A DNA stretch of 64,000 nt from Sphagnum magellanicum (taxonomy: Eukaryota; Streptophyta; Sphagnopsida; Sphagnales; Sphagnaceae): contig CM038907.1 of NCBI GenBank assembly GCA_021904315.1, forward strand, positions 26,419,223-26,483,222, read 5' to 3'. The position numbers and the translations under genes are program-made. Numbering within the stretch: the stretch's first letter is position 1; the number at the start of each line of letters is the position of its first letter. The notes beneath the pieces are model-generated. The model was not told the origin of the DNA. It saw only the letters and a program-made list of their open reading frames with translations, and searched no databases. Below are positions 12,953 through 23,408 of this stretch, in pieces.

Positions 12953-14060
12953 TAATCATTTTTGTTTTTTATAATTGGAATACCAATCATAAACTCAATC
13001 ATATATTTGAATTTTTTTTATAATGTGAGGATGTAAAGCAGAAATAACTAAGGTGGTGTTAAAAGATGTGAATGCAAAAAATTATGGTGCCAAAGTGTGA
13101 GTTGTTCAAGAGTATTCCCTTACATGTCCAAGGACTAAACTATGGAGAAGGTGTTTATGAATTAGAAGATTATGTTGAGGAAGAAACATTGAATTCAAAC
13201 TTGCCCAAAGCTTGGACACAAAAAAAATTCCTTTTGTAAGTTTTTTTAGTCACTTACTAAAAAATGTTTGAGTTGGATCTACATTTCCCTATGCCTTGTT
13301 GCCCCACATAAGGGGGCAAAGTAAAACACCATTGGGGTAATAAGAGAAACAGATGCCAAGTAGCCACATCATAGGGGTCTAGTGTTAACTTATCTAGTGG
13401 AAAACGAAATGTTACTTGTATATCATGCCAAAAAAAATAGGGATGTGGTTGTTAATCGAATTGATGAAAGCCCAAATGGAAGGACCCAAAGATATCCAAT
13501 GTCAAAGCACATGCCTATGCTGATGTAGGCATGGTGGGAGCAAGGGAAGGTATTGAATTAGGATGGTCATAGGGGTTTGGATTGGATGAATTGGATGCCT
13601 ACCAAGAACGTTGGTGATGGGCTGACCTTCGAATGATAAGTTGACACCCATAGGTGGGGCAAGAGGCTTTAGGTGAAGGTTGTGAACATGTTGGGAAAAT
13701 GGGGGTAGCTTGGGGGGTCTAATCATGAGTGTGTAGGGGCTAATATAATGGGAGGAAAAGGTCCTCCATGCGCATTATCAAAGGGGTTCAATGGCAAAAT
13801 GTCAAGTTGGGACATCACATTCGCACAAAAAGTTAAAGGCTAATAAGGGAAACTAATAGGTGTTACATGGTTTCTTAAAATAATGGGGGGGGCAAGTGTG
13901 TGGTTTTTGGTTTACATAAGAGGTGGGTGGGAAAAAAGGTCTATGGTGACGCATGAAAAGGCAAATGGGTGATGGGAATTACAAGGTTCGATGAAACATG
14001 ATGAACTAAATAATATGGAACGTTTGGGGTGCCCATGAGGAAAGGGGTTTATCAGGGGCA

Positions 14061-15244
14061 CAAGCCCCACTTTTGAAAGACTACCTATTACTACAAAGCA
14101 ATCCTAAATTGAAGGAACCAACCACATGAAAACTAAACAAGTCAAAAACAAAAAGGTAGAAAACTACCTAGGGTTCCCTTACTAAGGTGAAATGTTAATG
14201 CCAAACCTTAATTGCACCATAGTTTTGGATGCCAACATCACTATTGTATGAGGTTCAAAACAACCTATACTTTTTAATACCAAAATATCATAACCCTCAC
14301 TCCTTGTCTCTTGTACTATAGGACTTGAAACAAACAACACCACTCAAAAGTTTTTAAAAAATAAAAATAAAAACTGCTTGAGTGAACTGGTTACCTTCAT
14401 GGAAAAACATTTGAGAATAAACCCAGTCCACTGGAGTGGTTATATACTACTACCATCACCATTACTATCATTCGTGGAAAACCAACCACACTAAAGTTAC
14501 CATCTCCTTTTTTCGGAATTCATTCAAAATCATGGTGATAAAACCTTGTATAGTATAACTTAAATGTTCAAGACCCAAAAAAAAATTCCTTATTCTTTGC
14601 TATTTTTTTTTGCATGTAGAAGGAAAGAAGAGTTGCCAATATTTACTACTATTTAGGAAAACAACGACAAAAGCGTTGTGTTGCTCTTTAGTCATTCCTC
14701 TTTAGTTCCAACCTAATTTTTTATGTTTTTATTTTTGTCATGGTGTCTCCCCTTGCCCTTGTCTGCAAAGAAACCAACTGGCATTAGTCCACATTGCTAC
14801 CCTTACCCAAAAAAAAAAAAAAAAAACGTTCATCAGTGTTACTTTGCCCTTGTTGCTAGTGCTACCATCATCTTGTCCTCCTAGATCTATTGATTCCCTC
14901 TTTAGAATTGTCAGTTTTGCAACTAGGTTAAGTGGGAAGAATCTTCACTTGACTCCATCACTAGTAAATGTTTTTATTCAACACTAAAAAAGGATAGTAT
15001 TTATAAACGTTTCTTATTGAAAGTAAGGAAAGGACATTAAAACATTTAATAAACTCTCACATTTTTTTTCAAAGAATAGAGTTGATGTGAATGAAAACTA
15101 AGAAACTTTAGTATAGGAAAAAGGCATATGTATGGGACATTCTAGATTTGAGACCCCACCCAAGGTCATTAGGTCGAAGGTTGAAGTCGAAAATATGGAA
15201 GGTCCCATATGCAGGCTCTACACCTATGTAAAGTGTCGTTTACT
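14061..15244. other. non-coding stretch
   Basis: No recognisable coding sequence. An A-run near 14806-14826 and generally AT-rich DNA; I see nothing else in it. Confidence 0.55.
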
Positions 15245-16400
15245 TTTTGGAGATCATAAAATCCAATGACATTTGTACATTGTCATTTTTCCACCATCAG
15301 ATATAATGTTAGTTTGATCATCCAATGGTTTACATTATTTTACCAAAAGCATAAAGTATAATCTAGTCTATCTTTTTGCTTTCATAAAAAATGGATTTCA
15401 TAAGGTTTGTTTCTTTTTGCCAAAAGTTGTTCACACTATGCAAGGTGTATAGGCTATTGAGCTCATTTGGGTTTGCTCATTTTTTATTGTCATTTATAGT
15501 CTTTTTCTATCACATTTTTCTCGTTGTGTGGTCTATGTTTTATTAGTATGTGTGTTATTTTGCTACATTTCATGCTTCAAAGGGTTTTTGTTGATGTTGT
15601 TTCCTCATGAGTTTGTAAGATACTGAGGTCATTTGAGTTTTTTCATTTCGTTGTCCATCATTTCTTCTTCTACATTATAGCTTCTCATGTTTTGTGATTG
15701 ATTCTACAAGTTGCATCACCAATTTTTCTAATCTAAAACATTGTCCATTCCATTGGGATCCATTTTCAATCCCATGATGTAGGTGGTTTTGAGTATGTTG
15801 AGGTCATTTGGGTTTGCTCATTCTTTGTAGTTATTGTTGTTTCTATTTTTTGTTATGTGAAGTCTTTTTGTTACTTCCTTACATTTCAAAGGGTTTTTGT
15901 AGTCGTCTTTTTTCAAATTTTTAAAGCATCGAGGTCATTTGGGTTTTCTCATTTCGGTTGTTCATCACCTCTTCTTTTACATTATAGTTGTTCTTGTGGG
16001 TACTTTTGTAGGTTACATCACCAATTCCTCTTATGTAAATCATCATTTTTTTTCCAAATCATAAGGTCCAATGATCTTTGTGCATCATCATTTTCCGACC
16101 ATCAAATATAATTTTGATTTGATCATCCCATGACTTGCATTGTTTTGTGGAAAAGGTGAAATATGATGTGGTCTATCCTTTTGTTTTTGCCGAAAATGGA
16201 TTGCATGGTTTCCATTTTTTTTGGCAAAAGTGGATTTCACGATGCATGTGGTTTTGAATGTGTAGGTTGCTAAGGTCATTTGGGTTTGCTCATCTTTTGT
16301 TGTCATTCGCATTGTCTCTTTGTCTCGCATCTTTTTTTGTGCGTCATCTTCTTTTCATTATAACATCTACTTTTACATCACCAATTTTGATTTTTTTTGT
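15245..16400. repeat. nested tandem repeats (about 805-bp unit containing about 309-bp units)
   Basis: AGATCATAAAATCCAATGAC at 15251 recurs as AAATCATAAGGTCCAATGAT at 16056, an offset of about 805 bp, and both are followed by related blocks ending near TAGTCTATCTTTTTGC. Inside, CAAAGGGTTTTTG recurs at an offset of about 309 bp (15578 and 15887). The phrase GGTCATTTGGGTTTGCTCAT or a close variant recurs at about 15475, 15628, 15806, 15932 and 16275. A satellite-like region grown by several rounds of duplication; no coding content. Confidence 0.75.
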
Positions 16401-17399
16401 GTAACTTGTGTTAATTGCAAATTCTTTCAGGTGTACCAAAATCTTGTCACACATCACCTTTTTTTTGTCTTTTTTACCTAGTCCTTTTTGACCATGTAAA
16501 GACACATTTATGGATGATTATGATGGAATCTAGAATTATAATGGTCTAAAATATAGTCCTTCTAAGATTTTTGATAAATTTTGATTCATTACTTTTTATG
16601 GGGATCAAAATATAGGGTAAAACAAGACTACAATAAGGATTAAGCCCTTTTTGTCTTATGTGGTACACCTTAAAGGATTTTTACCTTATTATTGTTTTTT
16701 AATTTTTATGTTTTTAATTTTTTTTGCAAGTTTTTTAGTTTTGTTATTACAACCACACAAAAATTGAAGCATGTTTTATAGGGATGTGTACTTGTCTACT
16801 TTTATTTTGAGTTCTTTTTGTCATGTTATTTGATTTTAATTTCCTTTCGTTTTTTTTTTTTTTTTTGGTAAAGTTTGGAGATCAATTTTAGTGTTAATTT
16901 CTATGACACAAGTGTTTGTGCGATTGCAACATGACCAAGTTCATTAAAAACATTCTTTCTATATATATATATATTCTATGCAATGTTCAGTTATCCTCAT
17001 GTTTCGATTCTACTTCTAATGACAATAACTTAACGTGGTCAACTAATGGTTATAATATCTTTGTCAATTATCATTATAGTGATGAGTTATTTATGGATTT
17101 TTTTTCTATCATAAAAAATGTGTTTTAATTCCTTGAGTTATTTCTTCCTAGATGTATCCCAACTTATTTAGTCATTTTTTTTACCCTTACATTTTTTTGA
17201 ACTTTAAAGATTATGGTATTCCTTCAAGTCCTTGTTCTTTAGTTGATCCTTCTATAATTAATGTTGTATTTTCAATGTTTGATTCTATTCTATGTCCTAC
17301 TTTTGTTAGTGTGTTTTCTTCATCTAATTTTATTATGTGTTTTATCTTTATTAATGTTTCTTGTCCACTTGCATGTTAGTTGATTCTTACTTTTGATTT
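16401..17399. other. T-rich non-coding stretch
   Basis: Low-complexity, T-rich plus strand with an (AT)n run near 16961-16975. Short open frames here are hydrophobic, poly-Phe/Ile-rich products of T-rich DNA. It could include intronic or 5' sequence of the relic that follows. Confidence 0.5.
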
Positions 17400-17740
17400 T
17401 ATGATTTTCTTATTTAAAGTTGGAGAAGGGATAAACCTTGATTCTATTATCAAGTATATTATTTTGAATAGCCATTTTTTGGATCTTCATGAAAATGAAG
17501 TTGAAAATGTGAACAAAGGAGGTTGGAAAGTTAGCAAACATGCCAAACATTAGGCAAAAAAAAAATGTTTGATGAATGGGAAGTTTTTTATGGTCTTGAT
17601 ACAACAAGATCAATTGTTGATCTTTTAGAAGATGAATCTTCTGTTAAGGATTTAGTGGATATGTTTTCTTCTTTTGTTTTGCAAGTTGCATAAAAAAGAT
17701 GGCACCATGTATCCCCTGACCAAGAAAATTTTGCCTTCTT
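17400..17740 (+). pseudogene. gene relic, weakly like the N-terminal part of DUF3504/Crypton-type recombinase-related proteins
   Basis: One frame reads LDSIIKYIILNSHFLDLHEN and GGWKVSKHAKH up to a TAG. After a 10-A run (about 17555-17564) the frame shifts to FDEWEVFYGLDTTRSIVDLL and SVKDLVDMFSSFVLQV, then shifts again in AAAAAA to KKDGTMYPLT. The order of a (D)EW-x-x-x-x-G segment, an acidic Leu-rich helix, F-x-L-Q-V and K-K-x-G-x-x-Y-P resembles the segment before the catalytic domain in DUF3504/ZMYM/Crypton-type proteins. I saw no following tyrosine-recombinase catalytic domain. Two frameshifts, both in A-runs, mark it as dead. The assignment is tentative; that it was once coding is much surer. 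Confidence 0.4.
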
Positions 17741-18619
17741 TTATTTTGAATTAAATGATTTTGGCATTTTTGCATTTGTGTTTTAGGGTTTAAGTTTTTA
17801 TGTCATTTTCCCAAAGCTTAAAACTATGTAGAGATTTTTCTTGGTTTTTTTTGCATTCTCATTTTATTTGCCTTTGCTATATTTTGTTTGAAAGATCCAA
17901 AAGGACTTTCCTTCACAAAAATCACAACAATTTTTTTGCTTTAGCTTTTTTTGTTTTCAATTTTTGTTTTCAAGTTTTTCAAGCTGTGTAAAGCATGCTA
18001 CAACCTTTAATGTGGCAATTGTTATGATTTGGGACTTGAATTTGAAACCCTAAACCTAATTTTTTTCCTTATTATTTTTTGGCTTTTTAATTATTAATTA
18101 TTATTCTGATTAATTTTTATGTTTTGAAGGAATTTTCTTATTTGCATTTCAATTTTTTTTCATTTTTACAGTATCCAATCTTTTATAAGGGGTATAGGAC
18201 AATTGATAAGGCAAAATTAATAATAATGGATTGTGGAATCATGTAAAATGTTGTTATTCCATTTAATATTTTCATAGATGTGAAATATTATCATGTGAAA
18301 GTTGTTAGTAATGAAGTAGCTTTGTGATCTTGAACAACCGGTCTCAACAAAATTATCAAAAAGTTAGATGTGTTGTCTATTGAAAAGAGACAAAAAATGC
18401 TCGTACAAACAATGTGTCAACCTACCTCCCCATCCACCCTAAACTTAAAATTTAAATACTTTTGCATGTGAAATGTTTTCAAAAAAAGGTGTTAAGAACT
18501 ATATGCTATGGATTTTGATGAGTTTAGTTTGTTGTTTTGATCTACTGGCATTGTTCTGAGATTTTTGTTAAGGCATTTCCAAAAATTAAAGGATAAACAT
18601 AAACCATTGTTTTGTAAAT
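17741..18619. other. non-coding stretch between two relics
   Basis: T-rich and then mixed sequence. Short open frames of uncertain meaning; nothing recognisable. Confidence 0.45.
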
Positions 18620-19553
18620 CAACATTGGCATGCGATTGATTACTCAATTTTTGATGTGATTAAGACTTTTAATGAGCTTGTTTGTCGACATCCATCTAGG
18701 TGGTCTATTGTAAAATCAGGTCCACATTCATTGTTTTTACATCTTAAGCTTAAGTGGAAGGCTTTTAATGAAATATGGTTTATGACTAGTTTTATTATTC
18801 ATAATCAACTTTGTTTCATTGTGGACAAATTGATCATCGATTTCCTTAATTTGAAAAACAAAGCAAGCCAATGTGTTGGAATCACAAATGGAGGATGCAT
18901 TTGTATCTCTAGAGTATGGTATGGAAGTAACACACCATAGGGACCTTATTTCATATGGCAAGTAAGTTTATAAAGATTTTTTTAAAGTTTTTTTTCAAGT
19001 TTTGACTTTGTTGTTGAAATTTGTATAATGTTTTTTGAAGTGACCAGTTTGTTAGTTTTGTAGGTATAATTAAATTGACAAGCACTTATGTGATAAAACT
19101 ATGCAGCAAATTATTTCCAGTGCGTTCAGATTTAGTAGATTATTACATTTTGAAGAGGCTTTCAATGAGGAGAAGGTTGCTTATGAGAAAACCAAGGTAG
19201 GTCAAGTAGGAGGTAAGTGATTTGTTTTCTTATGTTTTTAATTTTTTTTGTGTTTACTTTCTTAATACATGTTTTGATTTTGTTTGCAAGTTTGTAATGA
19301 TTTTGTTAAAGAAGACCATTTTGATATTGGAATTGGTGTTTCTAGTGTTATGTTTGATGGTGCAACAAGAGTTTATGTTATACTTCGAGTTCATGAATTT
19401 TTCATTGTTGTTGTTGCATTTCGAGGTCTTTCTTTTGACATCCTTATTAAGGTTCTTTCTTCTAGTTACAGTGTTATTGTTGCTTCTACAAATCAAGAGA
19501 AGATAGTCAATGAAGTTCATTTTAAGAAGCTTATTTATTTGATGCACACATAG
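18620..19553 (+). pseudogene. unrecognised intron-containing gene relic (3 exon pieces)
   Basis: Exon-like piece 1 runs to 18961 and reads RHPSRWSIVKSGPHSLFLHL, then, after a one-base slip in an A-run near 18853-18860, NVLESQMEDAFVSLEYGM and HHRDLISYGK. GTAAGT at 18962 and TTTTGTAG ending at 19063 delimit a 102-bp intron. Piece 2 continues MQQIISSAFRFSRLLHFEEA and EKVAYEKTKVGQVG up to GTAAGTG at 19213. A second intron of 78 bp ends in TTTGCAAG at 19290. Piece 3 continues in phase (CNDFVKEDHFDIGIGVSSVM) to a TAG at 19551-19553. An in-frame TAA after the first intron and the slip suggest decay. I do not recognise the family. Confidence 0.5.
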
Positions 19554-20879
19554 AAGCCTCCTTGGAAACTTCCTTGAGCTAGGTCCCCAAAGGGGTATAA
19601 GTAGAAGTAGAACCCCTTATTTTTGTTAGTCTATTCAACACTAATTTTAGGCATGATATTGCATCAAAGCCTTATCATGTTTTTCCCATGTTCATGTTTA
19701 CATATGTTAGCAAAATAAAGTTTCAACATTTGTTTTGCACATTTTATGTTTTTGTTTTTAGTTCTTATGTTCTTATTTTTTAATCACATAATTTTGTCTT
19801 GTTCCTTATTTGAAAGTTAGATTTAGACTTTTCTTTTAATTTTTGTTCTTGTGGTTCTTCATATATTTGATAAGAGTTTCGTAAGTCTTTAGAAGTTTTG
19901 GGTTTTCAAATTGTTTTCATAATTTTGATGAGATTTGGGATTTGGTGAATGGAACATTGAAAGAGTTGATCCATAACCTTCCTTCTTATGAATCTTTTCC
20001 TTTGTGCATCTAATTTCAATATGGATCAATAACATATCCATAGCCTTCCTTCTTATGAATCCTTTCCTTTATGCATCTAATTTTCACATAGTGAATGCAA
20101 ATTGAAAATTTTGACCTTTTGAAATTGTTTTTGTATTTTGCCACTTTCAAGAATTAAAAAAAAAAAAAATCTTTGTGTTTTGCCTTGTAGATTTGTTGCC
20201 TTTGAAAAGTATTTTCAAAGCTTGAAATAGAAAATAGAAAATTGTAACAAAAATAAAATTAAAAGAAATTATGGAAAATTTGAATTAATTAAAATGGAAT
20301 ACATAAATTAAAAATTAAACCGAATAATATTAATTAAAGAGAATGAAAAAATATTTTTAAATAGTTGGAAAAGAAAAAAAAATCCAAAAAAGAAAAATCT
20401 TAAATTAAAAACAACCTAGCAAGTGCCATCTCATCCACGTTAATTAATCTAATGAGCTGTCAAAGAATTCTTTGAACAAAAGAGAGGTTTGAAAATAAAA
20501 AGGAAAAAAAAGTGACTGCACTTTATGGCTAAGAATGGACAATGAAAATGAAAAATTACAAAAAATAAAATAAAATTATGCACTTTCATTATTCATGCTC
20601 TAATTCGTAATACCCTAATCAAAGTCATAATTTTGCTCACACAAGTTGAGAAAAAAATTCTGATTTGTAAAGCCCACCCAAAATACATTACAAATTTTAA
20701 GTGAGATCTTTTCGAACAAGCCTTGACTTCAACTACAGATTATGTGGGGTTAGTTCACAATGATGGCATTGCACATGCCCTTCTACATAGGATGGTGTAC
20801 TAATTCTTATATTATTCACAGAAGGGGATAGATGAAATAGTATGATGGGGCTAATTTAACCCTATGTTAAACCATTCAT
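19554..20879. other. AT-rich non-coding stretch
   Basis: Includes a short imperfect duplication around 19960-20090 (CCTTCCTTCTTATGAATC occurs twice, 68 bp apart) and poly-A runs. No coding region is seen. Confidence 0.5.
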
Positions 20880-21460
20880 GGTGAGGGGTTTTCCAAACTG
20901 CCCAAAAACATTTGGGCAGCTTGGAGAAACATAGGAGATTTTTTCCATGTTGCCCGATACATTTGGGCACTCTAGGGAATTCCTGAAAAATGTTTTCCAA
21001 GATTCTCAAAAGAATTCAACAGTTTGGGAATTCTTATTCTACCTGATGATTTTGGGTAGATTATAAAGGTTGAAAATTTTTCATTTCTGCTTGAAAATTT
21101 GGGAACTTGAAAAATCCTGATACTCAAAAAGATTTGGGAGAAAAAATTTCAAGGACTCGGAAAATTTTGAGTAATTTTAGAATTGTTTTCTGCACTGAAA
21201 AAGCTGAAAAAAAATTCATTGTTGCTGAAAATATTTGGGCACTCTGGAAAAATACTGATGCTTTGGGCATTTTGAAAATTTTCATTCTGCCCGATAGCTT
21301 CAAGGACCTAATAAATGTTGAAAAAAAATCATTTATGCCCCAAAATTTAGGGCATTCTGGAAAATTCCTAACACTCAAAAACAAATTCGGGCAGTTTGAG
21401 AATTTGTGCCTGATAATTTCGGGCAGATAATAAAGGTTGGAAAAAAAATTTCTGCCCACC
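20880..21460. repeat. degenerate tandem repeat, about 125-bp unit
   Basis: The phrase CTGCCCGATA with variants, then a GGGCAGAT-like word, ATAAAGGTTGAAAA and TCATTTCTGCC, recurs around 21043, 21293 and 21413 (spacings about 250 and 120). Shorter motifs such as TTTGGGCACTCTGG and TGGAAAATTCCT recur through the block. Open frames across it are repeat artefacts. Confidence 0.6.
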
Positions 21461-22349
21461 ATTCCAGGTGCTCTCTCTCACATGAAAGACAATAAGTGTT
21501 GGCGAGAACAACTTTAGAAGCTCTTGTGAACATGAGGGGATTTTTTTTTTTCTTTCTTTCTTTTGAAGCAGAACACCAGACCCAACCTCACAAGGTGTTG
21601 TTGGCACCCCCAAGTCAAGCGCATTGGCAGAGGGCTGGTAGGAGTTTCCCTTGCACACCACTAGCTGGTTATTTTTCTCATGGATTCTGCACAAGACCTC
21701 TTTGTTATTGAACATCTTTCTTCCTTGCTTGACAATGTAGTTTAGCAAAGGTGTTCCATCATTCCAGCACCGTCGGATTCAAGTGCTTGCAGGCTTCCAT
21801 GGAAGAGACCAACAAAAATATATTCTGACCTTTTCTTGAGGTGGAAACTTGAACTCTTTGCCAACATCCAACGACTTGCAGCTGGTCTGGAGGAATGGTG
21901 AAAATTTGAACTCCTGCAAAACACATACTAGGCAAGAACTTAGGTGAGGTGCATATTAGTAACTTCAGGGTTGTGTCCACGCTTTTGGAGAATAGCACCA
22001 ACCATTCACTAGCACCTGCGCATTGCATGAGGGAGCTAAAATCTAGTTTCCAGCATATCAAACTGATTACTTTAGGATCCATTGCTTATGTTTGGAGGGG
22101 TAAGACTTGTTCATGTGATGTTTCAAAAGAAGTTTGAGGTTCAACCTTCCAAGTTTAAGTCATGAAAATCCACTTGCACAACAAGGCATTCAAAATGTTT
22201 TTAAGGTCCAAGAGGCTCAAGTCACTTGTCTCTCAACTCATGCAGTAATCATCATAACATACTTTAGATCTTGTAGTGTGTTCATGGCCACTCCAAAGGT
22301 AGTTTCTAAGGATTGCATTACACTTCTAAATTGTTTTAATCGAGTTAAC

Positions 22350-23408
22350 CCACATTGAGATGAAAAAACCATAGAAAAGCAAGCACTAAGTTGACAATAA
22401 TGTTAGTGCCTATGATTGACAAGTGGATAATACTTCGATACTTTAATTTTTTCTAGATTTTATCAATGAGGAGAAAATTCAAGTCTTGAACTTCCACATT
22501 CAATCCAGAAGTAATGCCCAATAGTTTTGAAAGCTCGCCTTCTATAGCCCATTTCTATCTACATTTCCTCAACCACTATGGTTTTAAATGCAAGACTCCA
22601 TGTGAATAGGCCAAGTTCTTATCCCATTTCAAGTCCAACTCAAAAATTTGTAGGAAATACTTGAGGAGATTACCTAGCTTATCCACATTTTTGTCATCCC
22701 CTAATAGCAACAATGTGATGTCATTTTCAAATTGGAAAATAGCAATGTGATGTCATTTTCGGATTGGAAAATAGCAATGTGATGTCATTTTCATATTGGA
22801 AAAAAAATCTATTCTTCCATTCCTTCTAGCAGCTTTGATTATCTTATTTCCCCCTTAGCCATACCTTGGGAATCATGATATTTAGGACCTCCCCAACAAT
22901 TAAAAAGAGGTAAAGGGTCAATGGGCATCCTTGTTTTAGGTCCCTTTTTTTATTTTAAAGGCAAGAGTAATGTTGCCATTGAAATAAATTGTTGTTCCAC
23001 ATATTCCTTTTCTAGTAAAATCTCTTGGAAAGAGAGTTGCAAACCTTTAATTCCAATGACAGAAGGTGGTGATCAAATCTCACATCATCATTGCAAATTG
23101 CATATTTGCATGCTTGGTGTGTTGTTTTTGTAACATTAGACAAGGTTAGGTAGATACTATCTAGCTACACAAGGTAGTAGTCCACTCCTTTTCTTAGGTT
23201 ATCCCATGAATATTTTAAACTACCTAAGGAGCACTTGAGTTCACCAAGACTAAAAGCATATTTTAAAGTATTTTAGGCAAACCTCTCTCAAAAAAAATCT
23301 CATGTGCATGAAGATGATTTGTCAATAGGGTCCTCTACCACGTTGATGTCATCACCAATGAACCAATTGCACTTTCTTGGCAACATTTCATTTAGGTAAT
23401 CCCATAAT
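22350..23408 (-). pseudogene. LINE ORF2 relic: endonuclease C-terminal part fused by deletion to RT
   Basis: Minus-strand pieces in order are LWDYLNEMLP, CNWFIGDDINVVEDPIDKSS (APE endonuclease core), LGELKCSLGSLKYSWDNLRK and NDDVRFDHHLLSLELKV (endonuclease end). Then follow DLKQGCPLTLYLFLIVGEVL (RT motif), FENDITLLLLGDDKNVDKLG (position of the RT F-x-D-D box, here F-E-N-D) and KWDKNLAY. Several stops and frame changes occur. The loss of sequence between endonuclease and QGCP removes the RT fingers region. The RT active-site box lies in a triplicated 32-bp repeat (22711-22806). Confidence 0.72.
22711..22806. repeat. 32-bp tandem triplication at the LINE RT active-site box
   Basis: CAATGTGATGTCATTTTC followed by a variable trinucleotide, ATTGGAAAATAG, starts at 22711, 22743 and 22775, an exact 32-bp period. 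The period is not a multiple of 3, so successive copies fall in different frames. Confidence 0.9.

Larger units (their letters stand above)
9550..14060 (-). mobile_element. decayed non-LTR retrotransposon (RT plus restriction-like-endonuclease-type C-terminus)
   Basis: Conceptual minus-strand translation, jumping between frames, gives one polyprotein order. A proline-rich N-terminal stretch (about 13500-13730) is followed by RT pieces (about 11040-11560), a post-RT region (about 10480-10960) and a C-terminal region (about 9600-10120). In the last, a Cys/His stretch precedes a segment reading DGICILADIVIANSTQADLL. The D-I-V and D-x-V-I-A-x-x-T pattern resembles the PD-(D/E)XK endonuclease of RLE-type LINEs; that assignment is inference. 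Stops and frameshifts are numerous, so the element is dead. It is interrupted by the TIR element at 11888-12952. Both termini are unresolved. Confidence 0.7.
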
